From: JAMXLO01 sp963850535
GTDB taxonomy: Bacteria > Pseudomonadota > Alphaproteobacteria > Acetobacterales > Acetobacteraceae
DNA length: 64,000 nt
NCBI GenBank assembly: GCA_963850535.1
Contig: CAWKMC010000046.1
Location: 1 to 64,000, forward strand
Reading direction: 5' to 3'
The translations under genes and the position numbers were made by a program. How positions within the stretch are numbered: position 1 is the stretch's first letter; every line of letters starts with the position of its first letter. Below the pieces are notes generated by a model. The model searched no databases and had not been told where the DNA came from. It saw only the letters and a program-made list of their open reading frames with translations. Shown here piece by piece: positions 19,748 to 28,602 of this stretch.

Positions 19748-20229
19748 GCTACGGTCTCCCTTCGCATCTCAGCGGCGGCGTCCATCACGGCGCGGATGAT
19801 CTTGTCATATCCGGTGCAGCGGCAGAGGTTGCCGGCCAGCCAGTAGCGGGCCTCGGTCTCGGTCGGGTTCGGGTTCTCATCCAGCAGCGCCTTCGCCGCG
19901 ACGATGAAGCCCGGCGTGCAGAAACCGCACTGCAGTGCCGCATGCTCGAGGAACTTCTGTTGCACGGGATGCAGACGATCGCCCTGCGCAATTCCTTCGA
20001 TCGTCGTTACGGTCTTGCCCTCCGCCTCGACACCCAGCATCAGGCAGGAGCAGACGATATTGCCGTCGACGATGATGGTGCAGGCGCCGCAGTCGCCCGA
20101 GGCGCAGCCTTCCTTGCTGCCGGTCAGTCCCAGTACGTCGCGGAGGCAGTCCAACATGGTCTGCTGCGTCTCGCACAGGAACTCAGCCGGCTCGCCGTTG
20201 ATCGTGGTGGATACGTGATGTTTGCTCAT
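19744..20229 (-). CDS. (2Fe-2S)-binding small subunit of the molybdenum hydroxylase
   Basis: 161 residues with two 2Fe-2S clusters. The plant-type ferredoxin cluster is CASGDCGACT with the following Cys in CSCL; the C-terminal helical cluster is CGFCTPGF and CRCTGYDKI. It passes electrons from the molybdenum centre to FAD. ATG 20227-20229 (MSKHHVSTTING) lies 1 base after the medium-subunit stop; the operon order is FAD-FeS-Mo. Confidence 0.93.
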   Translation of the reverse strand: MSKHHVSTTINGEPAEFLCETQQTMLDCLRDVLGLTGSKEGCASGDCGACTIIVDGNIVCSCLMLGVEAEGKTVTTIEGIAQGDRLHPVQQKFLEHAALQCGFCTPGFIVAAKALLDENPNPTETEARYWLAGNLCRCTGYDKIIRAVMDAAAEMRRETVA

Positions 20230-20230
20230 A

Positions 20231-21117
20231 TCAATGGGTCTTCCCTTGCGTCTTGCCCATCGCGCGGTCGAACGCGATGGCGGCGACACGGCGTGCCAGC
20301 ACGCCGGCCACCTTGGTGCGATATTCAATCGTTCCCCGTTTGTCGTTGATCGGCTTGCAGGCCGCGCGCGCCGCAGCATCCAGCTTCTTCAGCGTTTCGT
20401 CGTCCAGCGTGTGGCCAATCAGCGCATCTGCTGCCTCCTTAAGCAGTAGCACAGTCGGTGCAACCGCGCCGAGACCGACGCGCGCCGCAGCGCAGACGCC
20501 CTTATCGTCCAGCGTCACGCTGATGCCACAGCCCACCACGGCGATGTCCATTTCCGTTCGCGGGATGAACCGCAAATAGGCATCCCCTGAACGCGGCGGA
20601 CGCGGCGGGAACTTGAACTCGAGGATAAACTCGTCCTTAGCCAGGTTGGTTCGCCCTGGACCGGCTGGAATCTGCTCGACCGGCACTTCGCGCCGGCCCT
20701 TGCCGCCTACGACCACGGCGATTGCCCCGGCGGCATACAGTGCCGGAACACTGTCCGCCGCGGGCGATGCATTGCAGAGATTGCCGGCGAACGTGCAACG
20801 GCCCTGGATCTGCTGTGAGCCGATCAGGTCCAGCGCCTCGACCACCCCCGGCCAGGCCTTGTTCATGCCGGGGTGAGCCTCGACCATAGCGCCCGGCGTG
20901 GCGGCGCCGACGATGAACCCGCCGCCTTCCTCGCGGATCCCAATGATCCCCGGGATCTTCTTGGTATCCACGATCAGCTCGGGCTTCAGCCGGCCGGACC
21001 GCATCTGGACCAGCAGATCAGTACCCCCGAAAGCACCTTTGCCAGCCCGGATGACCCGGCCAACAGCTTGACGGCCTCATCGACCGTCGACGGTGCGGCA
21101 TAGTTGAGCGTTGCCAT
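20231..21117 (-). CDS. FAD-binding medium subunit of the molybdenum hydroxylase, one frameshift
   Basis: FAD subunit with CTFAGNLCNASPAADSVPAL (pyrophosphate-binding block) and the CO-dehydrogenase-like C-terminal domain. The start ATG 21115-21117 gives ATLNYAAPSTVDEAVKLLAG. A missing G in the run at 21024-21028 (five instead of six) breaks the expected VLSGGTDLLVQMRSG. This is a textbook homopolymer deletion. First gene of the operon; no clear promoter seen in the 105 bases upstream. Confidence 0.88.
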
Positions 21118-21222
21118 TCCTGCTCCCGATATCTGCGCGCGTTGATAGGCCCGGTTCCGTGGCGCACCAGGCCGGAGACCCGAAGTTATGCGATCAGGGG
21201 GGGCGGGTCGAGGGGGCGCCGG

Positions 21223-23001
21223 CTAATTCCGCCCGCTGCGCTTGGATTTAAGCCGATCGATCCGTGCCCGCAATTCGCTCATATGCCTTGCCGCGCCACC
21301 ATGGGTTCCGCCGGCCGGTTGCGGCGCCGGCTCCGAACCTACAAGCGCCGCCCGAACCTTGTGGGCAAGTTCGTGCGGCTGAAACGGTTTGCCAATGATA
21401 TGGCTGTCGCTGACCCCAGCAAGCGCGCGATGGTCGGCATAGCCAGTGATGAATACCGCGGGCAGCGCCGGACGCAGGCTGTGCGCCCGCCGAGCCACAT
21501 CGGCGCCGCTCATTCCCGGCATGGCGAAGTCCACCAGCAGCAGGTCGATGCCTGGCTCCCGCTCCAGCAGGTCCAATGCCGCTCCGCCGCTCCCCGCTTC
21601 GTGTACCTGGTATCCCAGGTCGCGCAACATCGTTGCCGTGACCTCACGCACCCCGTTGTCGTCATCGATCAATAGAATGCTCGCCCCGCTCCGCTCGACT
21701 ACCGGCGGCGATGCCGGCACCGGCTGCACTCGTGCGGCACGCTGCTCGGCGCGCGGCAGGTAGATAAACACAGCAGTGCCTTTGCCCGGTGCGGAGTTGA
21801 TGCAGACGCCCCCACCAGATTGCTGGGCAAAACCAAGAACCTGGCTCAGTCCGAGACCGGACCCTCGGCCGACTTCCTTTGTGGTGAAAAATGGCTCGAA
21901 TACCTTCTGACGGACTTCTTCGGTCATTCCAGTACCGTTATCGGTCACGCGAACCACCACGTACGCGCCTTCCGGAGGTTCCTCCGGACCGGCCGGCGGA
22001 CCGGGCATTGCGTTCGCGGTCTCAACAGTCAGCGTACCACCCACCTCCATCGCATCGCGTGCATTGATCGCCAGATTAAGGACCGCCAACTCGAGCTGTG
22101 TCGGATCAACCATTGCCGGCCAAAGGTCCGGCTGCAACCGGGTGACGATATCGATGCTGCCACCCATCGTGCTTTGCAGCAGCGTGTGCATGCCCTCGAC
22201 ACAATCATTCAGATTGAGCGGCTTCGGCTCCAGCCGCTGCCGGCGCGAGAAACTCAGCAACTGGTCAGTCAGCCTGGCTCCTCGTTCGGCGGCACTGCGC
22301 ATATATCCGAGGCGCTGTGCCAACTTGCCGTCTACGCCAGCCGCCGTCAGACCTCTTTCCAGAAAGGCGACATTGCCCAGAACGACCGTGAGCAGATTGT
22401 TGAAGTCGTGCGCGACACCGGAGGTAAGCTGGCCCACCGCCTCCAGCCGTTGCATCCGGCGCAATGTGCTTTCGACCTTTTCTCGCTCTTCGATCTGCGC
22501 CAGCAACTGACGATTGGCGGCTGCCAATTCACTTGTCCGTTCCTGAACACGCAACTCGAGTTCTTCATTCAGCCGCCGACATTCATATTGCCGCTGGCGC
22601 CCGCGCAGCCCGGTCTGCACGATGCTGATCAGGGTGGTGGGGTGGAACGGCCGCTCCAGGAAAGAAACGTTGCCCAAGGTCTGCGTGAAACGGGCGGCCG
22701 CCGGATTGCGTTCCAGTCCGCCACCATGGCCGGTCAGCAGAACGAATGGGAAGTCTGACCATGGCGGCTGCGCGGCAATCCACTGCGATAACTCCCTGCC
22801 ATCCTGGCCATGAGTGGCTTCCTCCGTGACAATGGCGATGCCGCTTCCCCTCGTGATTTCCCGCGTAAGCTCGTCGAGATCGGCGCAGACGTGGCAATCG
22901 ATACGAGCTTCTCGTAGAATACTGGCGGCTACTACGGCGTCCCGCCCATGCGGCGCCAGGATCAGCGTGCGCTCAGGATGGGCGGGCCGAGCAGTTGTCA
23001 A
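21223..23001 (-). CDS. Hybrid sensor histidine kinase/response regulator
   Basis: 592 residues. An N-terminal receiver-like domain (1-125) reads IAIVTEEATHGQDGREL where the phosphoacceptor Asp would sit, so it is probably a pseudo-receiver. A coiled coil follows (about 140-185), then HisKA with the phospho-His in GVAHDFNNLL, and HATPase_c (NLAINARDAM, DNGTGM, GSGLGLSQVLGF). A C-terminal true receiver has LLIDDDN and the acceptor Asp in LLLVDFAMPGMSG. No membrane span, so the sensor is cytoplasmic. Its start overlaps the kaiC-like stop. Confidence 0.9.
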   Translation of the reverse strand: MTTARPAHPERTLILAPHGRDAVVAASILREARIDCHVCADLDELTREITRGSGIAIVTEEATHGQDGRELSQWIAAQPPWSDFPFVLLTGHGGGLERNPAAARFTQTLGNVSFLERPFHPTTLISIVQTGLRGRQRQYECRRLNEELELRVQERTSELAAANRQLLAQIEEREKVESTLRRMQRLEAVGQLTSGVAHDFNNLLTVVLGNVAFLERGLTAAGVDGKLAQRLGYMRSAAERGARLTDQLLSFSRRQRLEPKPLNLNDCVEGMHTLLQSTMGGSIDIVTRLQPDLWPAMVDPTQLELAVLNLAINARDAMEVGGTLTVETANAMPGPPAGPEEPPEGAYVVVRVTDNGTGMTEEVRQKVFEPFFTTKEVGRGSGLGLSQVLGFAQQSGGGVCINSAPGKGTAVFIYLPRAEQRAARVQPVPASPPVVERSGASILLIDDDNGVREVTATMLRDLGYQVHEAGSGGAALDLLEREPGIDLLLVDFAMPGMSGADVARRAHSLRPALPAVFITGYADHRALAGVSDSHIIGKPFQPHELAHKVRAALVGSEPAPQPAGGTHGGAARHMSELRARIDRLKSKRSGRN

Positions 23002-24495
23002 TCGTCGCGTCCAAGCAACGGCGCCGGTGCTCCGACATAGGTTGGCTCGCCCCGCAGAACCCCTTGGAATGACTTCAACGGCTCGCCCAGCTTGATGCCT
23101 TCGTCACCGATCAGGAACTCGCGGATGGTGTCCTCGTGCCCGCCGGTTCGCTTTTTCACAACGGACATCGCGCGTCGCACGCGGCCCAGAGCCTCGAAGA
23201 ACCGCAGCAGGATCACGGTATCTGCCAGGTAGGTCACATCGATCGTCTGCCGCATCTCCCCGATCATCCCGTGCTGCGCCACGGTCAGAAACGTCGCGGC
23301 ACCGCGCCGGTTGAGGGTACTGCAACAGTTCATGGAGATGCAGGGTCAGGAACTGCTCTTCGGGCATGGCAGCCTGATAGCCGTTCAGGCTGTCGATCCC
23401 CACGGTCAGAATGTTTTCGCGGTCAACACCTTGGCGCACGCGGTGAGCAAACTCCCCGGGTGACAGCTCTGCCGCATCCATCTGCTCGATGAACAGTTTG
23501 CCGGCGTCCCGCATCCCTTCGAGGTCGAAACCCATGCCGCGGGCCCGCGTGAGCAGCAGCCCTAGTTCCTCGTCGAATACGAACAGCGCAGCGCGCTCGC
23601 CGCGTGACACTGCCGCGGTGATGAAGTGCAGCACCAGGAGCGACTTGCCGATGCCCGCAGGGCCGAGGATCAGAGTGCTTGAACCCTCGGCAATCCCGCC
23701 GCCAAGCAGCGCATCAAGTCCCGCAACTCCGCTGCCGATGAGATCACCCGAGAACTGAGACCGGTGTTCCGCTGCGACCAGCCGGGGAAACACCTGCACG
23801 CCGCCTTCTACGATCGTGAAATCGTGATAGCCGCTGCGAAAGCTCTGGGCACGGCACTTTACAACGCGCAGCCGCCGGCGTTCGCCACCATACAGTGGGG
23901 CCAACTGGTCGAGGTGGATCACGCTATGCGCCGCACTGTGCACCGCTCGATCGACATTGTCGGTCGTCAGGTCGTCCAGCAAAATCACGGTGGAGCGATA
24001 GCGTGCGAAGTAATGCTTGAGCGCGAGGATCTGCCGGCGATAGCGCAGCGAACTTTGCGCCAGCAGACGGATCTCTGACAGGCTGTCGACGACAACCCGC
24101 TTTGGTTTCAGGCGCTCAATCGCTCCGAATAGCCGCTGTATCGTCTCACCCAACTCGAGATCAGACGAGTACAGCAGGCTTTGGTGCTGCTCTGGATCGA
24201 GCGCACTCTCGGGCGGCAGTAGTTCGACTATGCCGACCAGGTCGCTGATCTCCCAACCGTGTGAGCGCGCGCCATCCCGCAGCTCCTCCTCGGTTTCGGC
24301 GAGGGTGACATAAATCCCGGCTTCCCCCTCCCGTGCGCCCTGCATCAGGAACTGCAGTGCAATCGTCGTCTTACCGGTGCCGGGACTGCCCTCAAGCAGA
24401 TGCAATCTGTTTCGGGCGAGACCGCCGGCCAATACGTCATCGAGGCCGGCAATGCCCAACGCTGCCCGTCGCAGAACCCCAGTCGCTGCTGTCAT
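22998..24495 (-). CDS. KaiC-like double RecA ATPase, one frameshift
   Basis: KaiC-family ATPase with two RecA domains: GSPGTGKTT and catalytic LAETEEEL in the first (residues about 30-240), GPAGIGKSLL and FDEELGLLL in the second. No kaiA or kaiB is nearby. In such bacteria KaiC-like proteins act in signal transduction or stress timing, not a full clock. An extra base in the run at 23315-23317 shifts the frame; the protein continues as LNRRGAATFLTVAQHG. The stop overlaps the hybrid kinase start, so the two proteins probably work together. Confidence 0.87.
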
Positions 24496-24601
24496 TTCTC
24501 AATCGGTGGCTGTTTGCGTTTCCTGGGTTGATATGTGGAACAGCTAGCGCCGGAATATGGCACGACCCTTCAATGCAAAATCACATTGATGTTTGAACTG
24601 A

Positions 24602-25603
24602 TCAGGCGGGGCCCTTCGCAGCGTCCCACCAGGGACAGATCCCGCGCATGCGCTGGAAGTTGCCTTCGATTACATGGACCGGCTCGCGGAAGCCATCGCT
24701 TGCTGCTTTCAGGCGCAGCTCACGTGCTTGTGCGCGGGGCTCGTCCGGCAGCCATGTGCGGTCGTGGCCCCACAGGCTTGGGCCAACTGTAACCTCGCTG
24801 GCCTGCCAGGAGCCCGGTGTGACTGCCTTGCCGCCCCATCCGTATTCCAACATGAAACCGGATGGCGTTTTCAGATAGTAGGATGTCACACAATCGTTGG
24901 GATGGCGGCCCAATGTGGTGGCGATCCGCTCGGGCTCGCCCAGTGCGATGTCGTAGCCTTGGCCCACATCATCGAGCGAATAGAGCTCGACCATCAGATG
25001 GTGCAGGTCCTGCTTGCCTGTCTCGATCAACGCCACCGTGTGGTGGCGCGGGTTGACGTGCAGGAAATACGCCCGGAACGGTGTCAAAATAAAATCGCTA
25101 ACTCCGAAGCCCAGCACGTCGCGGTAAAACCCCAGCAAGTCATCGATGTTCTTAACGTGGAACACCGCGTGCCCCATTCCGAGCGGACCGGTGCGGAACC
25201 CCGAGATCGCCCTCCCCGGACGGAACGGTTCGTCTGCCACGGCCGCGCCCCAGAAGGCCTCCAGCCGGTTGCCGCCCGGATCGGCGAAGCTGATCAGCCC
25301 GCGAACGCAGCGTTGGTCGGCCAGAGTTGCCGGCTCACATCGCACTGCCACCCCGTGCGCCTCCAGGTGCGACGCCAGTGCGTCAAGCGCAGCAGCATCA
25401 GCGACCTCGAAACCGAAATAGCGTTCACCATCGGCGAGCGAACGGTCGACGACCAACCGCTGCTTTCGATCATCCATACGGAACGCGCGGCAGGCATTGC
25501 CGCGCTCCACCATCTGCATGCCAAGCCAGTTCGTGGCGAAATCGGTCCAGTCCGTCAGATCGGCGGCGCCAATGCCGACGTAACCGAGTGCTTGCACCTC
25601 CAT
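24602..25603 (-). CDS. Extradiol (vicinal oxygen chelate) dioxygenase
   Basis: 333 residues with two VOC domains, like BphC-type type I extradiol enzymes that cleave catechol rings next to the hydroxyls. The N-terminal domain begins ALGYVGIGAADLTDW. The catalytic C-terminal domain has the Fe ligands His in MGHAVFHVKN, His in NPRHHTVALIE and Glu in GFMLEYGWGG. The ATG at 25601-25603 has GGAGG at ideal spacing. No other ring-cleavage pathway genes are next to it, so the substrate is unknown. Confidence 0.88.
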   Translation of the reverse strand: MEVQALGYVGIGAADLTDWTDFATNWLGMQMVERGNACRAFRMDDRKQRLVVDRSLADGERYFGFEVADAAALDALASHLEAHGVAVRCEPATLADQRCVRGLISFADPGGNRLEAFWGAAVADEPFRPGRAISGFRTGPLGMGHAVFHVKNIDDLLGFYRDVLGFGVSDFILTPFRAYFLHVNPRHHTVALIETGKQDLHHLMVELYSLDDVGQGYDIALGEPERIATTLGRHPNDCVTSYYLKTPSGFMLEYGWGGKAVTPGSWQASEVTVGPSLWGHDRTWLPDEPRAQARELRLKAASDGFREPVHVIEGNFQRMRGICPWWDAAKGPA

Positions 25604-25753
25604 GGCAGATCCTCCTTCGTGCTGGGTGACTAGGCCATAATACCCGCGGTCCGCAGAATCCCAGAACTCTCCCCCGGCGCTTGCCTCGGCTGGCTGTTCC
25701 AATTCTCATTGCCGCCAAGCGTTGGGGCGATGGGTAAGGTGTGACGTGGTAGG

Positions 25754-26524
25754 GTGGATCGAAACGCAGCGACCCGAGGTCATCGCGCTGGTGGTCTTCG
25801 GCTTTCCTATGTGGTGGTCGCGTTACTGGTCATTGCTTCGGCTCCACTGAGCACGCGGCCCATTGGCGCGGACCTCAAGGCGACAACACCTGTGATGCTG
25901 ACGCCATTGTCCGTCATCATTGGACTCCTCATTGCTTTCCTCGCGACGCGGGTCTGGAACAACCTTGATCGCGCGAGCAGTTATGTCGCCCAGGAGGCAA
26001 GCTCAATTCGCGAGTCTCTCGTCCTGGGTGGTGAACTGCCGCCCGAAATTCGTGCCAGTTTCCGGCAGCAGATCAGGGTGTATTTGCATTTCATCGAATC
26101 GGACGACTGGCCAGCCATGCGTCTGGGGCAGGCAACACTGATGGAAACTCCCAAAGGCCTGGCGGAAGCTGTGCATGTTGTTGTTTCGTTCAATCCAGCG
26201 ACGCGCAGTCAGGAGGTCATACAACAGCACCTGGTCAGTGCACTCGAAAGGACGCTCGAGGCCCGCCGGTATCGGATCCTGCTCAGCCAAGGATCCATAT
26301 CACCCCTTCAATGGCTGGTCATTGCCATTCTCGACGTGTTGCTGCTGGCAACGATCGCCATGGTCCATGTCGAGCGCCCGCGCACCGCGTTGATCAACAT
26401 GTTCGCGCTCTCGACCGGGATCGCCGCGTGTCTCGCGTTGCTCATGGTGCATGATCGGCCGTTCTCCGCGGGCGGCTTCACCCTGGAGCCTGCCGCTCTG
26501 CGGGAAATCGCTGTCGCCGATTGA
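25754..26524 (+). CDS. DUF4239-like membrane protein
   Basis: 256 residues with two N-terminal spans (SYVVVALLVIASAPL; SVIIGLLIAFLATRVW), a soluble middle, and two C-terminal spans (WLVIAILDVLLLATIAM; MFALSTGIAACLALLM). The SSYVAQEASSIRESLVL helix and the RVYLHFIESDDWPAM block match the DUF4239 pattern, a bestrophin-like family of unknown role. The start is GTG 25754. Confidence 0.65.
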   Translation: MDRNAATRGHRAGGLRLSYVVVALLVIASAPLSTRPIGADLKATTPVMLTPLSVIIGLLIAFLATRVWNNLDRASSYVAQEASSIRESLVLGGELPPEIRASFRQQIRVYLHFIESDDWPAMRLGQATLMETPKGLAEAVHVVVSFNPATRSQEVIQQHLVSALERTLEARRYRILLSQGSISPLQWLVIAILDVLLLATIAMVHVERPRTALINMFALSTGIAACLALLMVHDRPFSAGGFTLEPAALREIAVAD

Positions 26525-26569
26525 GCACCACCGGGTTTTGTCGGAGCCTTTCGACACTGCCCTCGGCCG

Positions 26570-27077
26570 TCAGACCACCAACATGCGCACCGTGGCGGCG
26601 CCCATCAGCATGGCGCTGAGCCACCCAAGAGCACGTAACCAGAAGGGCAACACCAGGCTGCCCATCACGCTGTGCAGCGATCCCATGACCGTCATCGCCA
26701 CGATCAGCGGTGCCGCGACAACGCCGTTGATCACCGCCGACCAGAACAGCGCTTTCACCGGATCGAGTGGCGACAACGACAGCGCAGTGCCGATCAGCGT
26801 CGCCCCTGCAATGGTGGCGTCGACGCCGCCAGACCACAGCCGGTTACCCGTCCGAGACGCGCACTCCTGCACGGCGACCATGAACGGCATGGTCAGAACG
26901 ACAGACCAACCAAGGGTGTAACCGAATGCCGCCCTGCCTGGGAGTAGGTGACAATACCCGAGGGTCATCGTCTGCGGCACCGGTGATCAGTCCAGGCCCC
27001 AAGTCCCGTAACCAGCCGCGTGGACCGCGCCCGATCCGAGCGATGGCCGCCGAAGCTCGAAGCCGGCTAGCGACCAT
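26570..27077 (-). pseudogene. NRAMP-family metal transporter remnant
   Basis: Start and end of an Nramp divalent-metal transporter are joined without the middle. The N-terminal part has LGPGLITGAADDDP (the TM1 metal-site motif). After two single-base deletions near 26943-26970 comes FGYTLGWSVVLTMPFMVAVQE. The sequence then jumps to the C-terminal ATLIGTALSLSPLDPVKALFWSAVING, losing about 250 residues of a normal 420-440. The deletion cannot be a base-calling error, so this is a decayed gene. Confidence 0.78.
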
Positions 27078-27086
27078 CGCGGCGCT

Positions 27087-27602
27087 TCATGCGATAACGG
27101 CCGGTGCCCGTTCCGGATCGCTCCGCGTGCCGCCAGCCCCTCCGGGTGGAACCTCCAATAGCTTCTTCAGCAGCAGCGACGCACCGTCCGGACGATGGCC
27201 AGCAGCATAGAGCCCCCCCTCTAGCTCGCGTGCCCCACCATGCACCAAGCTGCGCACTGCCTGGCAGCGAAGTCGCGTGCCCAGGTTGTCCAATTCCTCA
27301 ACCAGGGCCGCGAGCACCGCGGCAGGTTCCAGCAGGTCCACCGCCACAAAATGGTCCGCCACCAAGACTTTGCCCAGCTTCAGGTCGTCTTCGATACGAT
27401 AGCAGAACAGTCCGCAGGGAAACGGCCGACCTTCGCGCCGCGCCACGACGATGCCGCACTGGCCCGACCGCCGCGGGCCCGTCAGCTGCCGCGCAAACCG
27501 CAGCCAAGTGGACAGGTCGAGTGTCGGTACCGCCTCGCGCACCAGCGGATAGACCGATCGGATCTGATCCCTCGACAGCACCTCGATGATGAAATCCGCC
27601 AT
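27087..27602 (-). CDS. GNAT-like hypothetical protein
   Basis: 171 residues beginning MADFIIEVLSRDQIRSVYPLVREA, followed by a strand-helix pattern (GIVVARREGRPFPCGLFCYRIE) reminiscent of N-acetyltransferases, but the acetyl-CoA loop is weak. It is divergent from the Fnr regulator, with an FNR box about 55 bases upstream of its start, so anaerobic or microaerobic control is likely. Function unproven. Confidence 0.65.
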   Translation of the reverse strand: MADFIIEVLSRDQIRSVYPLVREAVPTLDLSTWLRFARQLTGPRRSGQCGIVVARREGRPFPCGLFCYRIEDDLKLGKVLVADHFVAVDLLEPAAVLAALVEELDNLGTRLRCQAVRSLVHGGARELEGGLYAAGHRPDGASLLLKKLLEVPPGGAGGTRSDPERAPAVIA

Positions 27603-27657
27603 GACACACCCGCCAGCCTTGCACGGGAATCGTGCCTCAAGATGCCGTTGCGATTCG

Positions 27658-27671
27658 TTGACCTGGATCAA
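27658..27671. promoter_or_regulatory. FNR/FixK box (anaerobox)
   Basis: TTGAC-CTGG-ATCAA, one mismatch to TTGAT-N4-ATCAA. It lies in the divergent gap, 70 bases before the Fnr-like gene ATG and 55 before the GNAT-like gene, so it may serve either or both. Confidence 0.75.
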
Positions 27672-27740
27672 TGCGCGGCGCGTCAGGGCAAATTTTAACC
27701 ATTGCAGGCAATATTGGTATAACCGGCGGATGGTCCTTTC

Positions 27741-28478
27741 ATGAGCGCGCGGCTGGCACGTCCGCATATCCTCGATCCACATGGCGCCCCGGATCTGTGC
27801 TCCAGATGCGAAGCGCGCTCGGTCAGCGTCTGCAATGCCATAGCCGACACGGACCTGGGGCGGCTCGCGGCGATCGCGGTGATCACCGAAGTCGGGCCCG
27901 GGCAGTGCTTCATTGAAGAGGGCGAGCCCGCAAACAGCTTCTTCAACATCACCGCGGGCACTGCCAAGCTGTTCAAGCTGTTGCCGGATGGTCGCCGGCA
28001 GATCACCGGATTTGTCGGCGCCGGCCATTTTCTCGGACTGGCGGTGTCCGATACCTATGCGTTCAGTGCCGAAGCAATCGAGCGTGTGCGTTTCTGCCGG
28101 TTCCAGCGGTCGAAGCTGCGCACGCTGCTCGATGACTTTCCGCTGATGGAGAAGCGTCTGCTGGAGGTTGCGGCGAACGAGCTTGTGGCGGCTCAGGAGC
28201 AGATGCTCTTGCTGGGTCGCAAGACGGCGCGCGAACGGCTGGCCTCATTTCTGCTGCTGCAGAGCCGTCAGGGCATGCCATGCGGCCACTCCCGCCGCCG
28301 TTTCAGCCTGCCGATGACGCGGAATGACATTGCAGACTACCTTGGCCTGACGATCGAGACCGTCAGCCGGACGCTGACCAAGCTGCGCTCCGAAGGGCTG
28401 ATCGACGTCGTCTCGCAGGCTGCGATCATCGTCTGTAACCCGGCGGGGCTGGAAGGTCTGGCAGAAGGGCTTCGCTGA
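27741..28478 (+). CDS. Crp/Fnr-family oxygen-responsive regulator (FnrN/FixK type)
   Basis: 245 residues: cyclic-nucleotide-type sensor domain, dimerisation helix and HTH. Cysteines C20-X2-C23-X7-C31 near the N-terminus and C119 can hold a 4Fe-4S cluster, the FnrN/FnrL layout. The recognition helix TIETVSRTL carries the E..SR residues that read TTGAT half-sites. The protein thus probably senses oxygen and binds the box upstream of its own gene. Followed by tRNA-Leu on the other strand. Confidence 0.92.
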   Translation: MSARLARPHILDPHGAPDLCSRCEARSVSVCNAIADTDLGRLAAIAVITEVGPGQCFIEEGEPANSFFNITAGTAKLFKLLPDGRRQITGFVGAGHFLGLAVSDTYAFSAEAIERVRFCRFQRSKLRTLLDDFPLMEKRLLEVAANELVAAQEQMLLLGRKTARERLASFLLLQSRQGMPCGHSRRRFSLPMTRNDIADYLGLTIETVSRTLTKLRSEGLIDVVSQAAIIVCNPAGLEGLAEGLR

Positions 28479-28493
28479 GCGCATAGCCCTATT

Positions 28494-28577
28494 CTGCGCG
28501 AGGCCGGACTCGAACCGGCAAGGAGTTTCCTCCGGGGGTTTTTGAGACCCCTGCGGTTACCATTTCGCCACTCGCGC
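28494..28577 (-). tRNA. tRNA-Leu (CAA)
   Basis: 84 bases folding as a class II tRNA: acceptor GCGCGAG/CTCGCGC, anticodon stem GGGGT/ACCCC with loop CTCAAAA giving CAA, a variable arm (GGAGGAAACTCC) and T-arm GGTTCGAGTCC. The CCA end is not encoded. Confidence 0.95.
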
Positions 28578-28602
28578 CTGGGAAGAGTTTGGCCGGCGCA
28601 AA

